DNA of 38,357 nt from a virus. The stretch lies in the IMG/VR virus record IMGVR_UViG_3300044801_000070, positions 1 to 38,357 of that record; one strand, given 5' to 3'. The notes under the pieces were generated by a model. That model did not search any database, was not told the origin of the DNA, and was given only the letters and a program-made list of their open reading frames with translations. Both the position numbers and the translations under genes were made by a program. Positions 12,453-18,384 of the stretch are shown here, piece after piece; the stretch's first letter is position 1; each line of letters starts with the position of its first letter.

Positions 12453-12612
12453 CCCTCGGCGGTTCCGGCATTTCGATAGGCGCCCAGTAAAGATCATGAC
12501 AATTTTTGACGTTAAGATATAATTGTCCGTATCCTATCCAAACCTCTTTGCCGTCAGATAGGAAAACCGGATCTCTTTTAGGGATATCCTGAGTTAACTT
12601 AAGCCAATTCAT
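12433..12612 (-). CDS. DUF551-like small protein
   Basis: 59 residues, ATG 12612-12610 to TGA 12435-12433. It begins MNWLKLTQDIPKRDPVFLSD and ends YWAPIEMPEPP, matching the DUF551 outline (W-x-x-V/L...LP...V(L/F)...W-x-P-(L/I)-x-E-P-P). ATGA overlap with the upstream gene; about 20 bases overlap the next. Family function unknown. Confidence 0.65.
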   Translation of the reverse strand: MNWLKLTQDIPKRDPVFLSDGKEVWIGYGQLYLNVKNCHDLYWAPIEMPEPPRDDERKD

Positions 12613-12782
12613 TTTTCTTTCTCTTTTAAAGCTTGGATTTCGAGAGCTAACGTCAATAACGCCCTAGGAAGATTAAAATACATTTCCTCGTCTTCCCAAC
12701 ATCTATCTTTGTTAGACTCATCGAATCTATCAGCATGTTTTTTCCATGCTGCGATTAGATCTTGCAGAGTGTAGTCGTTCAT
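12609..12782 (-). CDS. Small helical hypothetical protein
   Basis: 57 residues, ATG 12782-12780 to TGA 12611-12609, with ATGA overlaps on both sides. Helical with DRFDESNKDRCWEDEEM in the middle and a Leu-rich end (ALLTLALEIQALKEKEK). No family recognised. Confidence 0.6.
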   Translation of the reverse strand: MNDYTLQDLIAAWKKHADRFDESNKDRCWEDEEMYFNLPRALLTLALEIQALKEKEK

Positions 12783-12958
12783 TTTCGATCCATGGATTTT
12801 GAGTAATCAGTCTGGTCTTCTATAATCGAAAGCCATTCTTTGAAAACAGCGATCTCGAAATAATCTTTTATGATAAAAAGCATGCCATCCTCGCGATTAA
12901 AACTGTCAGCAAAAATGATATAGTTTTGAATATGTGTTGTGACAATGTATTTTTTCAT
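12779..12958 (-). CDS. Small hypothetical protein
   Basis: 59 residues from ATG 12958-12956, eleven bases after GGAGG. The frame also has a TTG six codons earlier that overlaps the Shine-Dalgarno, so ATG is preferred. The mixed beta/alpha outline (KKYIVTTHIQNYIIFADSF) looks like a small globular protein. No family recognised. Confidence 0.58.
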   Translation of the reverse strand: MKKYIVTTHIQNYIIFADSFNREDGMLFIIKDYFEIAVFKEWLSIIEDQTDYSKSMDRK

Positions 12959-12962
12959 TTTT

Positions 12963-13280
12963 TTATTGTCCTCCAAATTCTACGTAAAACAATTCTTCAT
13001 TTGACAATTCACAAATACCCATTTTTTCACAAATTATTTGAAGTTCATCTGGCTCATCCAAAGTGACGAGTTCATCTTTAACTAATTCATGGAGAGAACT
13101 ATAAAACACAAATTTATCGATATATGGGAATCGCTCATGAAGTGTTTTTAAATCTTCGTGACCATATTTATCAATATTTCCTAAAATACAAGCTTTTTCC
13201 ATTCCATGTGATATAACATCTTCTGTATTAATTATATGCATTTTATAATATTGTTCAGATCTTTTTATTTTAAAACTCAT
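12963..13280 (-). CDS. Hypothetical protein next to the replication initiator
   Basis: 105 residues from ATG 13280-13278, five bases after AGGTG. The open frame reaches back into the initiator gene, but that part has no ribosome site. The sequence DLKTLHERFPYIDKFVFYSSLHELVKDELVTL looks like a winged-helix or helical adaptor, and the C-terminus is acidic. Position directly after the initiator suggests a replication helper such as a helicase loader, but no motif proves it. Confidence 0.6.
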   Translation of the reverse strand: MSFKIKRSEQYYKMHIINTEDVISHGMEKACILGNIDKYGHEDLKTLHERFPYIDKFVFYSSLHELVKDELVTLDEPDELQIICEKMGICELSNEELFYVEFGGQ

Positions 13281-13288
13281 TTTTACAC

Positions 13289-14116
13289 CTATTTTTTTCT
13301 GTTTTCTGAAATAGCATAGTTTTTTTCGCATGATAGACGCAAGTAAACTTCGGGTTTGTCAATGGATTTGGTTTTTGTTTTTTTAGAGGATCTTTCATCG
13401 CGTTGAGATTGCTGTTGCTGGCTTATCATGTAATGCACTTGGTCGGAAACATACGAAATCCCGTATTTTTTCATGAGAGATTCTATAGTAGAAAAGGGAA
13501 TACTCCACTGATGTCCCCAATCCGAAATGCGATTTGCAAGATAGCTTTGTATTGCTTGAGCTGCTTCTTTTTTTGGATTTTCGATTTTATCAACGGCGTC
13601 GACGACGATTTGTTCCGTCGACGTAGTCGACGTCGTTAAGTTTGGTTCTTCATAGGGTTCTTCTATATGGTTCTTATATATAGTTTGTCCTTTTTGGTCA
13701 TAGCAGTTTGTCCCTTTGGGACATTCCAGTTTGTCCCTTTTGGACAAACTAGAATCTTTTTTTGAGAGACCAAAAACTTCAAGAATTTCTTTTTCTTTGA
13801 TTCGAAAATATCTTTTTGCTGGAAGTCCAAAACAAACAGATTCGATAAAATTGTGATCCTTTAGAATTTTCAATGCGTGATCTTGTTCTTTTCGCGATAA
13901 GCACGTCCTTTCTTCGCATTTATCCATCGTTAGATAAAACCATCCATCCCCATATTTTGGATGTGAGTCAAGTTCATCGTGTGATGCGTGATATTCGTAG
14001 CGATTGATTAATTCTGATAGCATAATCGCAGCTGTAACGCTTTTGCAATATGTAGCTACAATCCTGCTGTAGATTTGATATGAGCCATGATTTAAAAATG
14101 ATAGGGAAAATTTCAT
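13289..14116 (-). CDS. Phage replication initiator-like protein (winged-helix, O/DnaD type)
   Basis: 275 residues from ATG 14116-14114, seven bases after GGAG (an ATG two codons earlier is too close). Residues about 25-110 form the helix-turn-helix seen in phage replication organisers: SELINRYEYHASH, GWFYLTMDKCEERTCLSRKE, then the wing FGLPAKRYFRI. A linker (120-170) is encoded by iteron DNA, and the C-terminal part (YGISYVSDQVHYMISQQQQ) resembles the helicase-loading end of O-type proteins. It would bind the iterons in its own gene and recruit host helicase, as lambda O does. No phage polymerase or helicase was seen, so host replication proteins are probably used. Confidence 0.72.
   Translation of the reverse strand: MKFSLSFLNHGSYQIYSRIVATYCKSVTAAIMLSELINRYEYHASHDELDSHPKYGDGWFYLTMDKCEERTCLSRKEQDHALKILKDHNFIESVCFGLPAKRYFRIKEKEILEVFGLSKKDSSLSKRDKLECPKGTNCYDQKGQTIYKNHIEEPYEEPNLTTSTTSTEQIVVDAVDKIENPKKEAAQAIQSYLANRISDWGHQWSIPFSTIESLMKKYGISYVSDQVHYMISQQQQSQRDERSSKKTKTKSIDKPEVYLRLSCEKNYAISENRKK
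13682..13750. repeat. Three 23-bp tandem palindromic iterons (candidate replication origin)
   Basis: Three head-to-tail units start AGTTTGTCC at 13682, 13705 and 13728. Each holds an inverted repeat, clearest in TTTGTCC-CTTTT-GGACAAA (13730-13748) and TTTGTCCCTTTGGGACA. An AT-rich stretch (TATATGG...TATATATAG, 13664-13682) lies directly beside them. Tandem palindromic iterons plus an AT-rich tract inside an initiator gene is the layout of the lambda O gene and ori. Confidence 0.75.
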
Positions 14117-14169
14117 ATACATACTCCGTAGGTTAAGTTTTTTTTTTACCTCCGGAACGCTTGCTAAAA

Positions 14170-14291
14170 ATCAACAGAATTGAGTAGAGTGGTGATACAA
14201 GTAGATGTATCCTGTTGATCTTAACAATCGTTTCGAAAGTTCTGTTAAGTTCGTGTAGTGCCGGGAGTAGTGACCCCGGCACTTTCTTTTT
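14170..14291 (+). ncRNA. Structured RNA upstream of and antisense to the initiator leader
   Basis: Perfect stems in order: ATCAACAG/CTGTTGAT (14170-14177 with 14212-14219) enclosing GATACA-AGTAGA-TGTATC (14194-14211); CTTAACA/TGTTAAG (14220-14226 with 14243-14249); and a terminator hairpin with T-run (14257-14291). The stems abut one another (14211/14212, 14219/14220), as in a folded small RNA. No open reading frame occupies the 14123-14354 gap on either strand. The rightward terminator implies rightward transcription with no gene to serve. Position and orientation resemble lambda OOP RNA. No clear rightward promoter was found, so the 5' end is unknown; it could also fold as the leader of the leftward mRNA. 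Confidence 0.58.
14257..14291 (+). terminator. Rightward intrinsic terminator
   Basis: AGTGCCGGG (14257-14265) pairs perfectly with CCCGGCACT (14275-14283) around a nine-base loop, followed by TTCTTTTTA. Nine GC-rich pairs plus a T-run make this the best rightward terminator in the window. Confidence 0.8.
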
Positions 14292-14304
14292 ATACAAAAT
14301 CTAA

Positions 14305-14333
14305 AAGCTACTCCTACCAGCTTTATCAGTCAA
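14305..14333 (-). promoter_or_regulatory. Candidate leftward promoter for the initiator gene
   Basis: Reading leftward TTGACT (14333-14328), 17 bases, TAGCTT (14310-14305). Good -35 and weak -10. It would start an mRNA that carries the hairpins described at 14170-14291 in its leader. Confidence 0.35.
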
Positions 14334-14354
14334 AGAGTTTCGATATTCAAATTT

Positions 14355-14663
14355 TTATTCGCATCCCTCTCCCCTGCAATACGCCATCATTTGGGTTCGC
14401 ACGTCGTAAAAATATGTCGGCCTGGCTTTGATGAGGCACGCGTTTTCTGAGCTATCGCACGTCAAAATATATCCGTTGGATTCGAGATATTCCAATTCTT
14501 CCTCAAAGCTGTTTAAGTCGTCATCATAAGGAAAAAAATGGCTAGCGCTGCTATACGCGTGATGCCCGCAGATATCGTAATAGAGCATAAGCGCTGTAGG
14601 CATTTCGTCGATAATTTTCTGCTCACAGATGTTGCATATAAGATATTGTTTAAGCTGAGACAT
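14355..14663 (-). CDS. Hypothetical protein with N-terminal CxxC
   Basis: 102 residues. The N-terminus has CNIC (10-13) and further Cys and His (YYDICGHHAY), then an acidic stretch (DDDLNSFEEELEYLESNGY) and a Cys-containing C-terminus. ATG 14663 has AAGG eight bases upstream. It lies between the Cro-like regulator and the initiator, a position where lambda-like phages keep small regulators, but no DNA-binding motif is visible. Confidence 0.6.
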   Translation of the reverse strand: MSQLKQYLICNICEQKIIDEMPTALMLYYDICGHHAYSSASHFFPYDDDLNSFEEELEYLESNGYILTCDSSENACLIKARPTYFYDVRTQMMAYCRGEGCE

Positions 14664-14727
14664 GCATAACCTTGTAAAATAATTCTTAAGTTTCTAACGT
14701 TGTCCATAACGCAAGCGGAGGTGTGCT

Positions 14728-14853
14728 ATGGAACTCTGGACAGAGCTAAAAACCGGATTTAAAAACGATTTCGGCTTTAAAATAGTTGTTTACCTATATT
14801 TCTTAATGATTACAAGTATTTTAGCAGGTGCTTGTTGCCTCGTTTTCTGCTAA
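14728..14853 (+). CDS. Tiny single-pass membrane protein
   Basis: 41 residues, ATG 14728 to TAA 14851-14853, with GCGGAGG seven bases upstream. A polar N-terminus (MELWTELKTGFKNDFG) is followed by a membrane helix of about 20 residues ending LAGACCLVFC. It overlaps the 3' end of the opposing regulator gene by 33 bases. A rightward promoter may lie at 14672-14700 (TTGTAA-17-TAACGT). Tiny membrane proteins beside a lysogeny-type switch can be superinfection-exclusion or lysis proteins; no direct evidence here. Confidence 0.52.
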   Translation: MELWTELKTGFKNDFGFKIVVYLYFLMITSILAGACCLVFC

Positions 14854-15087
14854 ATGCACCTTTTTGTTGCATCGATATTTGCGCTTTTTTGTCGGTGCGA
14901 GATCATAAATTGTCACTAGATTTTTTGTGTAGTCGATTATTTTTAGTGCGACGTCAAAAGATGGTGGATACCCTTCGCAGATATTCCAAATCGTCGCGTA
15001 ATTGACCCCTAGGTGCTCTGCAAACTCCTTTCTGTCTAATCCTCTCCACTCTATATACTCACTTAATTTCATTGTTTTTTTTGCCAT
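14821..15087 (-). CDS. Cro/CI-type helix-turn-helix regulator
   Basis: 88 residues. KLSEYIEWRGLDRKEFAEHLGVNYATIWNICEG has the XRE helix-turn-helix (helix 2 RKEFAEHLGV, recognition helix NYATIWNICEG), followed by a third helix and a Lys-rich tail. No peptidase or oligomerisation domain is present, so it resembles Cro more than a full CI. It is the first leftward gene and faces a rightward promoter with a strong inverted repeat (15132-15157), its likely operator. It presumably sets the balance of leftward and rightward early transcription. Confidence 0.8.
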   Translation of the reverse strand: MAKKTMKLSEYIEWRGLDRKEFAEHLGVNYATIWNICEGYPPSFDVALKIIDYTKNLVTIYDLAPTKKRKYRCNKKVHLAENEATSTC

Positions 15088-15113
15088 ATTTCCACTTTTC
15101 CTATCTTTTTTGT

Positions 15114-15142
15114 TTGCGTTAAAACCTTTAACGTGTTAGAAT
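15114..15142 (+). promoter_or_regulatory. Rightward early promoter
   Basis: TTGCGT (15114-15119), 17 bases, TAGAAT (15137-15142). It drives the recombination operon starting at 15209. The -35 box is identical to that at 7298. Confidence 0.65.
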
Positions 15143-15157
15143 GATTTGCATAACACG
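15132..15157. promoter_or_regulatory. Operator-like inverted repeat over the rightward promoter
   Basis: CGTGTTA (15132-15138) and TAACACG (15151-15157) are perfect inverted repeats, 12 bases apart, covering the -10 box and start site. A second symmetric element, GTTG-TTAACGT-CAAC, lies at about 15168-15184. Both are natural targets for the adjacent regulator. Confidence 0.6.
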
Positions 15158-15208
15158 ATAACAGCGCACGTTGTTAACGTCAACAAAAATCAACTGGAGA
15201 CAATCACT

Positions 15209-15418
15209 ATGAAAGACCAAGACAGAAAAGACCTAATGGACCTAATGGCTAATTTAAAGCAGCAATTGAAATCCATCGACAGCGCGACTACAGCACTACA
15301 ATACAAAATATTCGAAATCGAAGACCGCTTGATAACAGAAGTTGAAGCCGACGCGTGGAAAATCATCGGTCAAAATATCTGGAATGCGCAAGTGCATAAC
15401 TATATCGGAGGCTACTAA
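15209..15418 (+). CDS. Small helical protein, first gene of the rightward operon
   Basis: 69 residues from ATG 15209, nine bases after GGAG; the frame is open upstream but through the operator. Charged helices with heptad character (LMANLKQQLKSIDSATTALQ, IFEIEDRLI). No family recognised. The first genes of such operons often protect DNA or inhibit host enzymes, but nothing specific is visible. Confidence 0.62.
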   Translation: MKDQDRKDLMDLMANLKQQLKSIDSATTALQYKIFEIEDRLITEVEADAWKIIGQNIWNAQVHNYIGGY

Positions 15419-15419
15419 T

Positions 15420-15629
15420 ATGATGGATTGCGATATAGAAATGGATGATCCCGATATGAAGTGCTACTGTTATAGATGCGGCGATTGCTGGAAGTCGAAA
15501 GACCACTGGATGGACGAAATTCGATTTAACCATTTGAGATTAGACTGTGATTTCTGCGAATCTTGCGAAGAAATATTAGAAGAAGCGATTAAAGAACAAA
15601 ATTTAATAGATGAGGCCGATGATGAGTAA
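15420..15629 (+). CDS. Acidic zinc-ribbon protein
   Basis: 69 residues from ATG 15420, eight bases after CGGAGG. Cys pairs: CYCYRCGDC (residues 15-23) and CDFCESC (45-51), then a strongly acidic helix (EEILEEAIKEQN). It is a two-knuckle zinc ribbon with acidic ends, suggesting protein rather than DNA binding. Overlaps the RecT-like gene by eight bases. Function unknown. Confidence 0.65.
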   Translation: MMDCDIEMDDPDMKCYCYRCGDCWKSKDHWMDEIRFNHLRLDCDFCESCEEILEEAIKEQNLIDEADDE

Positions 15630-16488
15630 AGATTTAGTTGTAATGAACGAAGAAGACGATTTTGCGAAATCAATAGCAGAAATCGAACAGACACAAAGAG
15701 CATGTCAAATGCTAATGAAAACCCCTCACTATGCAAAGTTGGGGGAAGCTGGGATTTTTGCGATAGTCCAAAAATCGCGTAGTATCGGTTTAAACGTGCT
15801 GGATGCACTCAATGGTTCTATGTACTTCGTTAATGGCAAAGTCGAACTGGCGGCCAATGCTATGAATTATCTCATACGCTCTAAAGGTCATAGTATAACG
15901 AAAGACGAAAAAAGCAATAAAGAAGTCTGCATTCTACGCGGAAAGCGTTGCGACAATGGCGACACCTGGATTGCATCCTTTTCTATTGCTGAGGCTAAAC
16001 TTGCCGGAATTTATAAAAATGTTTGGGAAAAGTATCCCGAAGATATGCTTTTCGCTAGGGCTTTGACAAGATTGGCTCGGCAATTGTTTCCCGATGTGAT
16101 TAAAGGCTGCTATGTAGAGGGCGAGATCCAGGTATCTAAAGATGTAGAAGTTTTAGAGAGTTCCTATTCTGTAAAGCCAGCAGAAAAGACAGTGAAAAAG
16201 CCAGCAACTAAAGTTATCGAAGCGCCGAAAAGTGAGGAAGTTAAAGAAATACAAATAGAAGTCTTGGATACAATCACAACGGATCAAGCAATTACTCTAT
16301 CAACAGTGTTAAATGAATGCGATCCAGCCTATAAAGAAAAAATTATGAATTTCTTTTATAGCAAATTCAAATGTGAAACGGTTGATGACTTTCCCTCTAA
16401 AATGTTCGATGAAGTTCACGAGAAAGCAAAGAAGAATCGCGAAGAATATCAAGCCGCACTAGCTTTCGATACAGAATCGGAAAAGTAA
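15622..16488 (+). CDS. recT: RecT-like single-strand annealing protein (probable)
   Basis: 288 residues from ATG 15622 (ATG 15619 is equally possible), behind GAGG. Residues about 40-170 match the RecT/Red-beta outline: a helix then AIVQKSRSIGLNVLDALNGSMYFVNGK, the Leu/Asp...Y-x-x-x-(G)K core, a hydrophobic helix (ELAANAMNYLIRSKGHS), then FARALTRLARQLFPDVIKG. The C-terminal third is a Lys-rich linker plus a small helical domain. It would anneal complementary strands exposed by the YqaJ-type exonuclease encoded 1 kb downstream, a standard two-gene phage recombination pair. The assignment leans on that context. Confidence 0.65.
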   Translation: MSKDLVVMNEEDDFAKSIAEIEQTQRACQMLMKTPHYAKLGEAGIFAIVQKSRSIGLNVLDALNGSMYFVNGKVELAANAMNYLIRSKGHSITKDEKSNKEVCILRGKRCDNGDTWIASFSIAEAKLAGIYKNVWEKYPEDMLFARALTRLARQLFPDVIKGCYVEGEIQVSKDVEVLESSYSVKPAEKTVKKPATKVIEAPKSEEVKEIQIEVLDTITTDQAITLSTVLNECDPAYKEKIMNFFYSKFKCETVDDFPSKMFDEVHEKAKKNREEYQAALAFDTESEK

Positions 16489-16489
16489 A

Positions 16490-16548
16490 TGTAAAACCAA
16501 ATTGACATACTTTACATACATGGTTTACACTCACTAAAAAGGAGTGTA
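16490..16548 (+). promoter_or_regulatory. Promoter and SD-masking hairpin of HNH gene 1
   Basis: TTGACA (16502-16507), 18 bases, TACACT (16526-16531) is a promoter-like pair inside an imperfect inverted repeat (TGTAAAACCA 16490-16499 with TGGTTTACA 16521-16529). TACACTC (16526-16532) pairs with GAGTGTA (16542-16548), burying part of the AAGGAG ribosome site (16539-16544). If transcription comes from the upstream operon the hairpin would repress translation; from the local promoter it would not form. Confidence 0.55.
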
Positions 16549-16550
16549 TT

Positions 16551-17027
16551 ATGAAAAAAACATGTACTTGCTGCCATCAAGAAAAAAGATTGATGGATTT
16601 TTATAATAAAAAAAATGGAAAGTTTGGAAAACATGCAATTTGTAAAAATTGCCATAAGGGAAAAAGTGCTAAATGGAAAGAAAACAATCCAGATCGAGTT
16701 AGAATAAATCAAACTCTTTATAAAGAAAGATTAAATTCTCAATATTTAGATTTAGATTCAAAATTCACTTTAAGATTGGATGAAAAAAATAAAGAAGGTT
16801 TTGAGCGATATGCAAATACGAAAATGCGGTTGTTGGCAAATAACATATTAAATTATGGGGTTAGAAAAGGTTATATAGAGAAATCAAATATTTGTTCTTT
16901 ATGCAAAATAGAAATAGATATTGAAGGTCACCATGATGATTATTCAAAACCTTTACAGGTTACTTGGGTTTGTCATGGATGTCACGTTTTAATACATAGA
17001 AACAAAAAATTTACAAAGAAAGAATAA
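16551..17027 (+). CDS. HNH-type endonuclease 1 (probable mobile gene)
   Basis: 158 residues. The N-terminus is a zinc module, CTCCHQEKRLMDFY with CKNCHKGK (about 5-37). The C-terminus is CSLC...GHHDDYSKPLQVTWVCHGCHVLIHR, an HNH-like metal site with paired Cys, as in many phage HNH nucleases. The gene is clearly more AT-rich than its neighbours and has its own leader, both signs of a free-standing homing-type insertion. The N-terminal module and leader match HNH gene 2 at 33672. Ends in TAATG with the next gene. Confidence 0.75.
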   Translation: MKKTCTCCHQEKRLMDFYNKKNGKFGKHAICKNCHKGKSAKWKENNPDRVRINQTLYKERLNSQYLDLDSKFTLRLDEKNKEGFERYANTKMRLLANNILNYGVRKGYIEKSNICSLCKIEIDIEGHHDDYSKPLQVTWVCHGCHVLIHRNKKFTKKE

Positions 17028-17266
17028 TGGAAAAACGAGATCTTATAAAAGGCGATGTCGTCCAACTCAGCGCAGATGGCGATTGGGGACCAAAAATTAT
17101 GGTGGTGACAGAACCTAAATCATGGGGAGCTCAAGGATACGTCCTGGAGTTTCCGGAATCGGCCTGCGCGTTTAAAGGGCGTGCTTACAGACGTATCAAA
17201 TGGGAAGGCATGGAATATGTCGGACGGTTAACGTGGATTGAAGAAGATGAGGAGAATAAGGAATAA
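17027..17266 (+). CDS. Small hypothetical protein (beta-rich)
   Basis: 79 residues. KGDVVQLSADGDWGPKIMVVTEP resembles an SH3-like barrel (G-D-x-V-x-L ... M-x-V) as in small phage YodC-like proteins. It has an acidic C-terminus and is coupled by TAATG on both sides. Function unknown. Confidence 0.6.
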   Translation: MEKRDLIKGDVVQLSADGDWGPKIMVVTEPKSWGAQGYVLEFPESACAFKGRAYRRIKWEGMEYVGRLTWIEEDEENKE

Positions 17267-17442
17267 TGGACTGGATACAAACACTCTCAATCATAGCAAC
17301 AGTGCTAGGCACTGCTTATTACATACACAGAGACATAAAAACGGACATAGACGTTCAAACTTGTAGGCTAGATCAATCTAATACTCGAATCGACCAGCTT
17401 TATAGCATGTTTGTCGACTTGCTCAAAGAAGGACGGAAATAA
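17266..17442 (+). CDS. Single-pass membrane protein with coiled coil
   Basis: 58 residues, TAATG overlaps at both ends. An N-terminal membrane helix (WIQTLSIIATVLGTAYYI) is followed by a polar helix (DVQTCRLDQSNTRIDQLYSMF). It has the same plan and similar start (M-D/E-W-x-Q) as the protein at 25942. It could be a holin- or spanin-like protein or a membrane anchor. It sits between early recombination genes, which argues against a lysis role. Confidence 0.6.
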   Translation: MDWIQTLSIIATVLGTAYYIHRDIKTDIDVQTCRLDQSNTRIDQLYSMFVDLLKEGRK

Positions 17443-18023
17443 TGCCTATACTCAGATTAAATCAAGGCACTCCGGAATGGCTTGAGGCTAGAAAAACGCG
17501 GATCACTAGCACAGATGCGTCCATAATTAATGGAACGAACCCTTTTAAATCGTCGTTTGAGCTCTGGCAACAGAAACTAGATCTTATTCCACCGGATCAT
17601 GTTAACGCGCGCATGGCATACGGAACAGAGCAGGAGCCTATCGCAAGGACTGCATTTGAACAAAAGATCGGAATTGAATTCGCGCCGATGGTCTACGCCA
17701 ATGAATGGCAGATGGCTAGTTTAGATGGAATCAACCTTGACGGCGATTGCATCCTTGAAATTAAATGTGGCGAAAAAGCATATAAGGCCGCGAAGGAAGG
17801 GAAAATCCCTGAATACTATATTACTCAGATGATGCACGCGATGCATGTTGTGGGATGCGAGACTTGCCATTACTGGGCGTTTTTCAAGGGTGAGGGTATA
17901 CATATAAGACTAGAGTCTAACGATGCGTTTATAAAGGCTTTAATCGAGAAAGAGGAGGAATTTTACACGTGGATACAGAAGAAAGAACCGAATCCCGTTT
18001 GGCTGGGGCATGGAGAGAATTGA
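17442..18023 (+). CDS. YqaJ-type (lambda exonuclease family) recombination nuclease
   Basis: 193 residues. Motifs: QGTPEWLEARKTRITSTDAS (helix with Glu/Arg near the N-terminus), GTEQEPIAR, ASLDGI(N)LDGD then CILEIKCG (catalytic D...E-x-K of the PD-(D/E)xK fold), and YYITQMMHAMHVVG (Gln of motif IV). This is the YqaJ/lambda Exo family, a 5'-3' exonuclease that leaves 3' single strands for an annealing protein. Paired with the RecT-like gene upstream. Confidence 0.9.
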   Translation: MPILRLNQGTPEWLEARKTRITSTDASIINGTNPFKSSFELWQQKLDLIPPDHVNARMAYGTEQEPIARTAFEQKIGIEFAPMVYANEWQMASLDGINLDGDCILEIKCGEKAYKAAKEGKIPEYYITQMMHAMHVVGCETCHYWAFFKGEGIHIRLESNDAFIKALIEKEEEFYTWIQKKEPNPVWLGHGEN

Positions 18024-18139
18024 TCGAATACGCGCGACTTATACCTGATCCACGCTATAACCCAGTAGAACGTGATAAAAGTAAAACTGTGCGATGGGAA
18101 ATACGAGAGAAAAACGGGAAGTATGAGGTTGTGAAATGA
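17969..18139 (+). CDS. Tiny protein overlapping the exonuclease gene
   Basis: 56 residues from GTG 17969 to TGA 18137-18139. AGGAGG lies ten bases upstream. The first 55 bases overlap the exonuclease in another frame, and the end overlaps the next gene as ATGA. Trp/Arg-rich (LAGAWRELIEYARLIPDPRY, then KTVRWEIREKNG). It fills the gap between two coupled genes, so it is probably real. Function unknown. Confidence 0.58.
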   Translation: MDTEERTESRLAGAWRELIEYARLIPDPRYNPVERDKSKTVRWEIREKNGKYEVVK

Positions 18140-18384
18140 GTGAATGGATCAAAGTCACTGATAGACTGCCGCCAAAGGATCATGATTTCCTTGGTTATGT
18201 ATTGCTTGGTTTTCATTGCTCTGGATTAGGAAAAGATAATCGAGAAAAAAAAAGTATTCAAACTTGTCTTTGGAATGGAAGTAAATACATGGAATCTTGT
18301 AATTGCTCGGGGTCTGAACATGATCCTGAATATATTGAAGTTATCTGCTGGATGCCATTACCGGAGGCGCCTAAATATGAATGA
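18136..18384 (+). CDS. DUF551 protein 1
   Basis: 82 residues. It begins SEWIKVTDRLPPKDHDFLGYV and ends CWMPLPEAPKYE, the full DUF551 signature (W-I-x-V-x-(D/E)-R-L-P...W-M-P-L-P-E-x-P). No known function. ATGA overlap with the upstream gene; it overlaps the next paralogue by eight bases. Confidence 0.82.
   Translation: MSEWIKVTDRLPPKDHDFLGYVLLGFHCSGLGKDNREKKSIQTCLWNGSKYMESCNCSGSEHDPEYIEVICWMPLPEAPKYE

Noticed and set aside
13595-13640. Cluster of GTCGACG copies near the iterons
   Set aside because: Short, irregular spacing and inside the Asp/Val-rich linker codons; the 23-bp iterons are the better origin signal.
7384-14720. GCAAGCGGAG at 7384, 11508 and 14711
   Set aside because: Three ten-base matches in different settings (leader, coding, ribosome site); probably chance plus shared Shine-Dalgarno.
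16512-16712. Leftward frame opposite HNH gene 1
   Set aside because: AT-rich, Phe/Ser-rich shadow of Lys-rich codons; covers the HNH promoter and leader.
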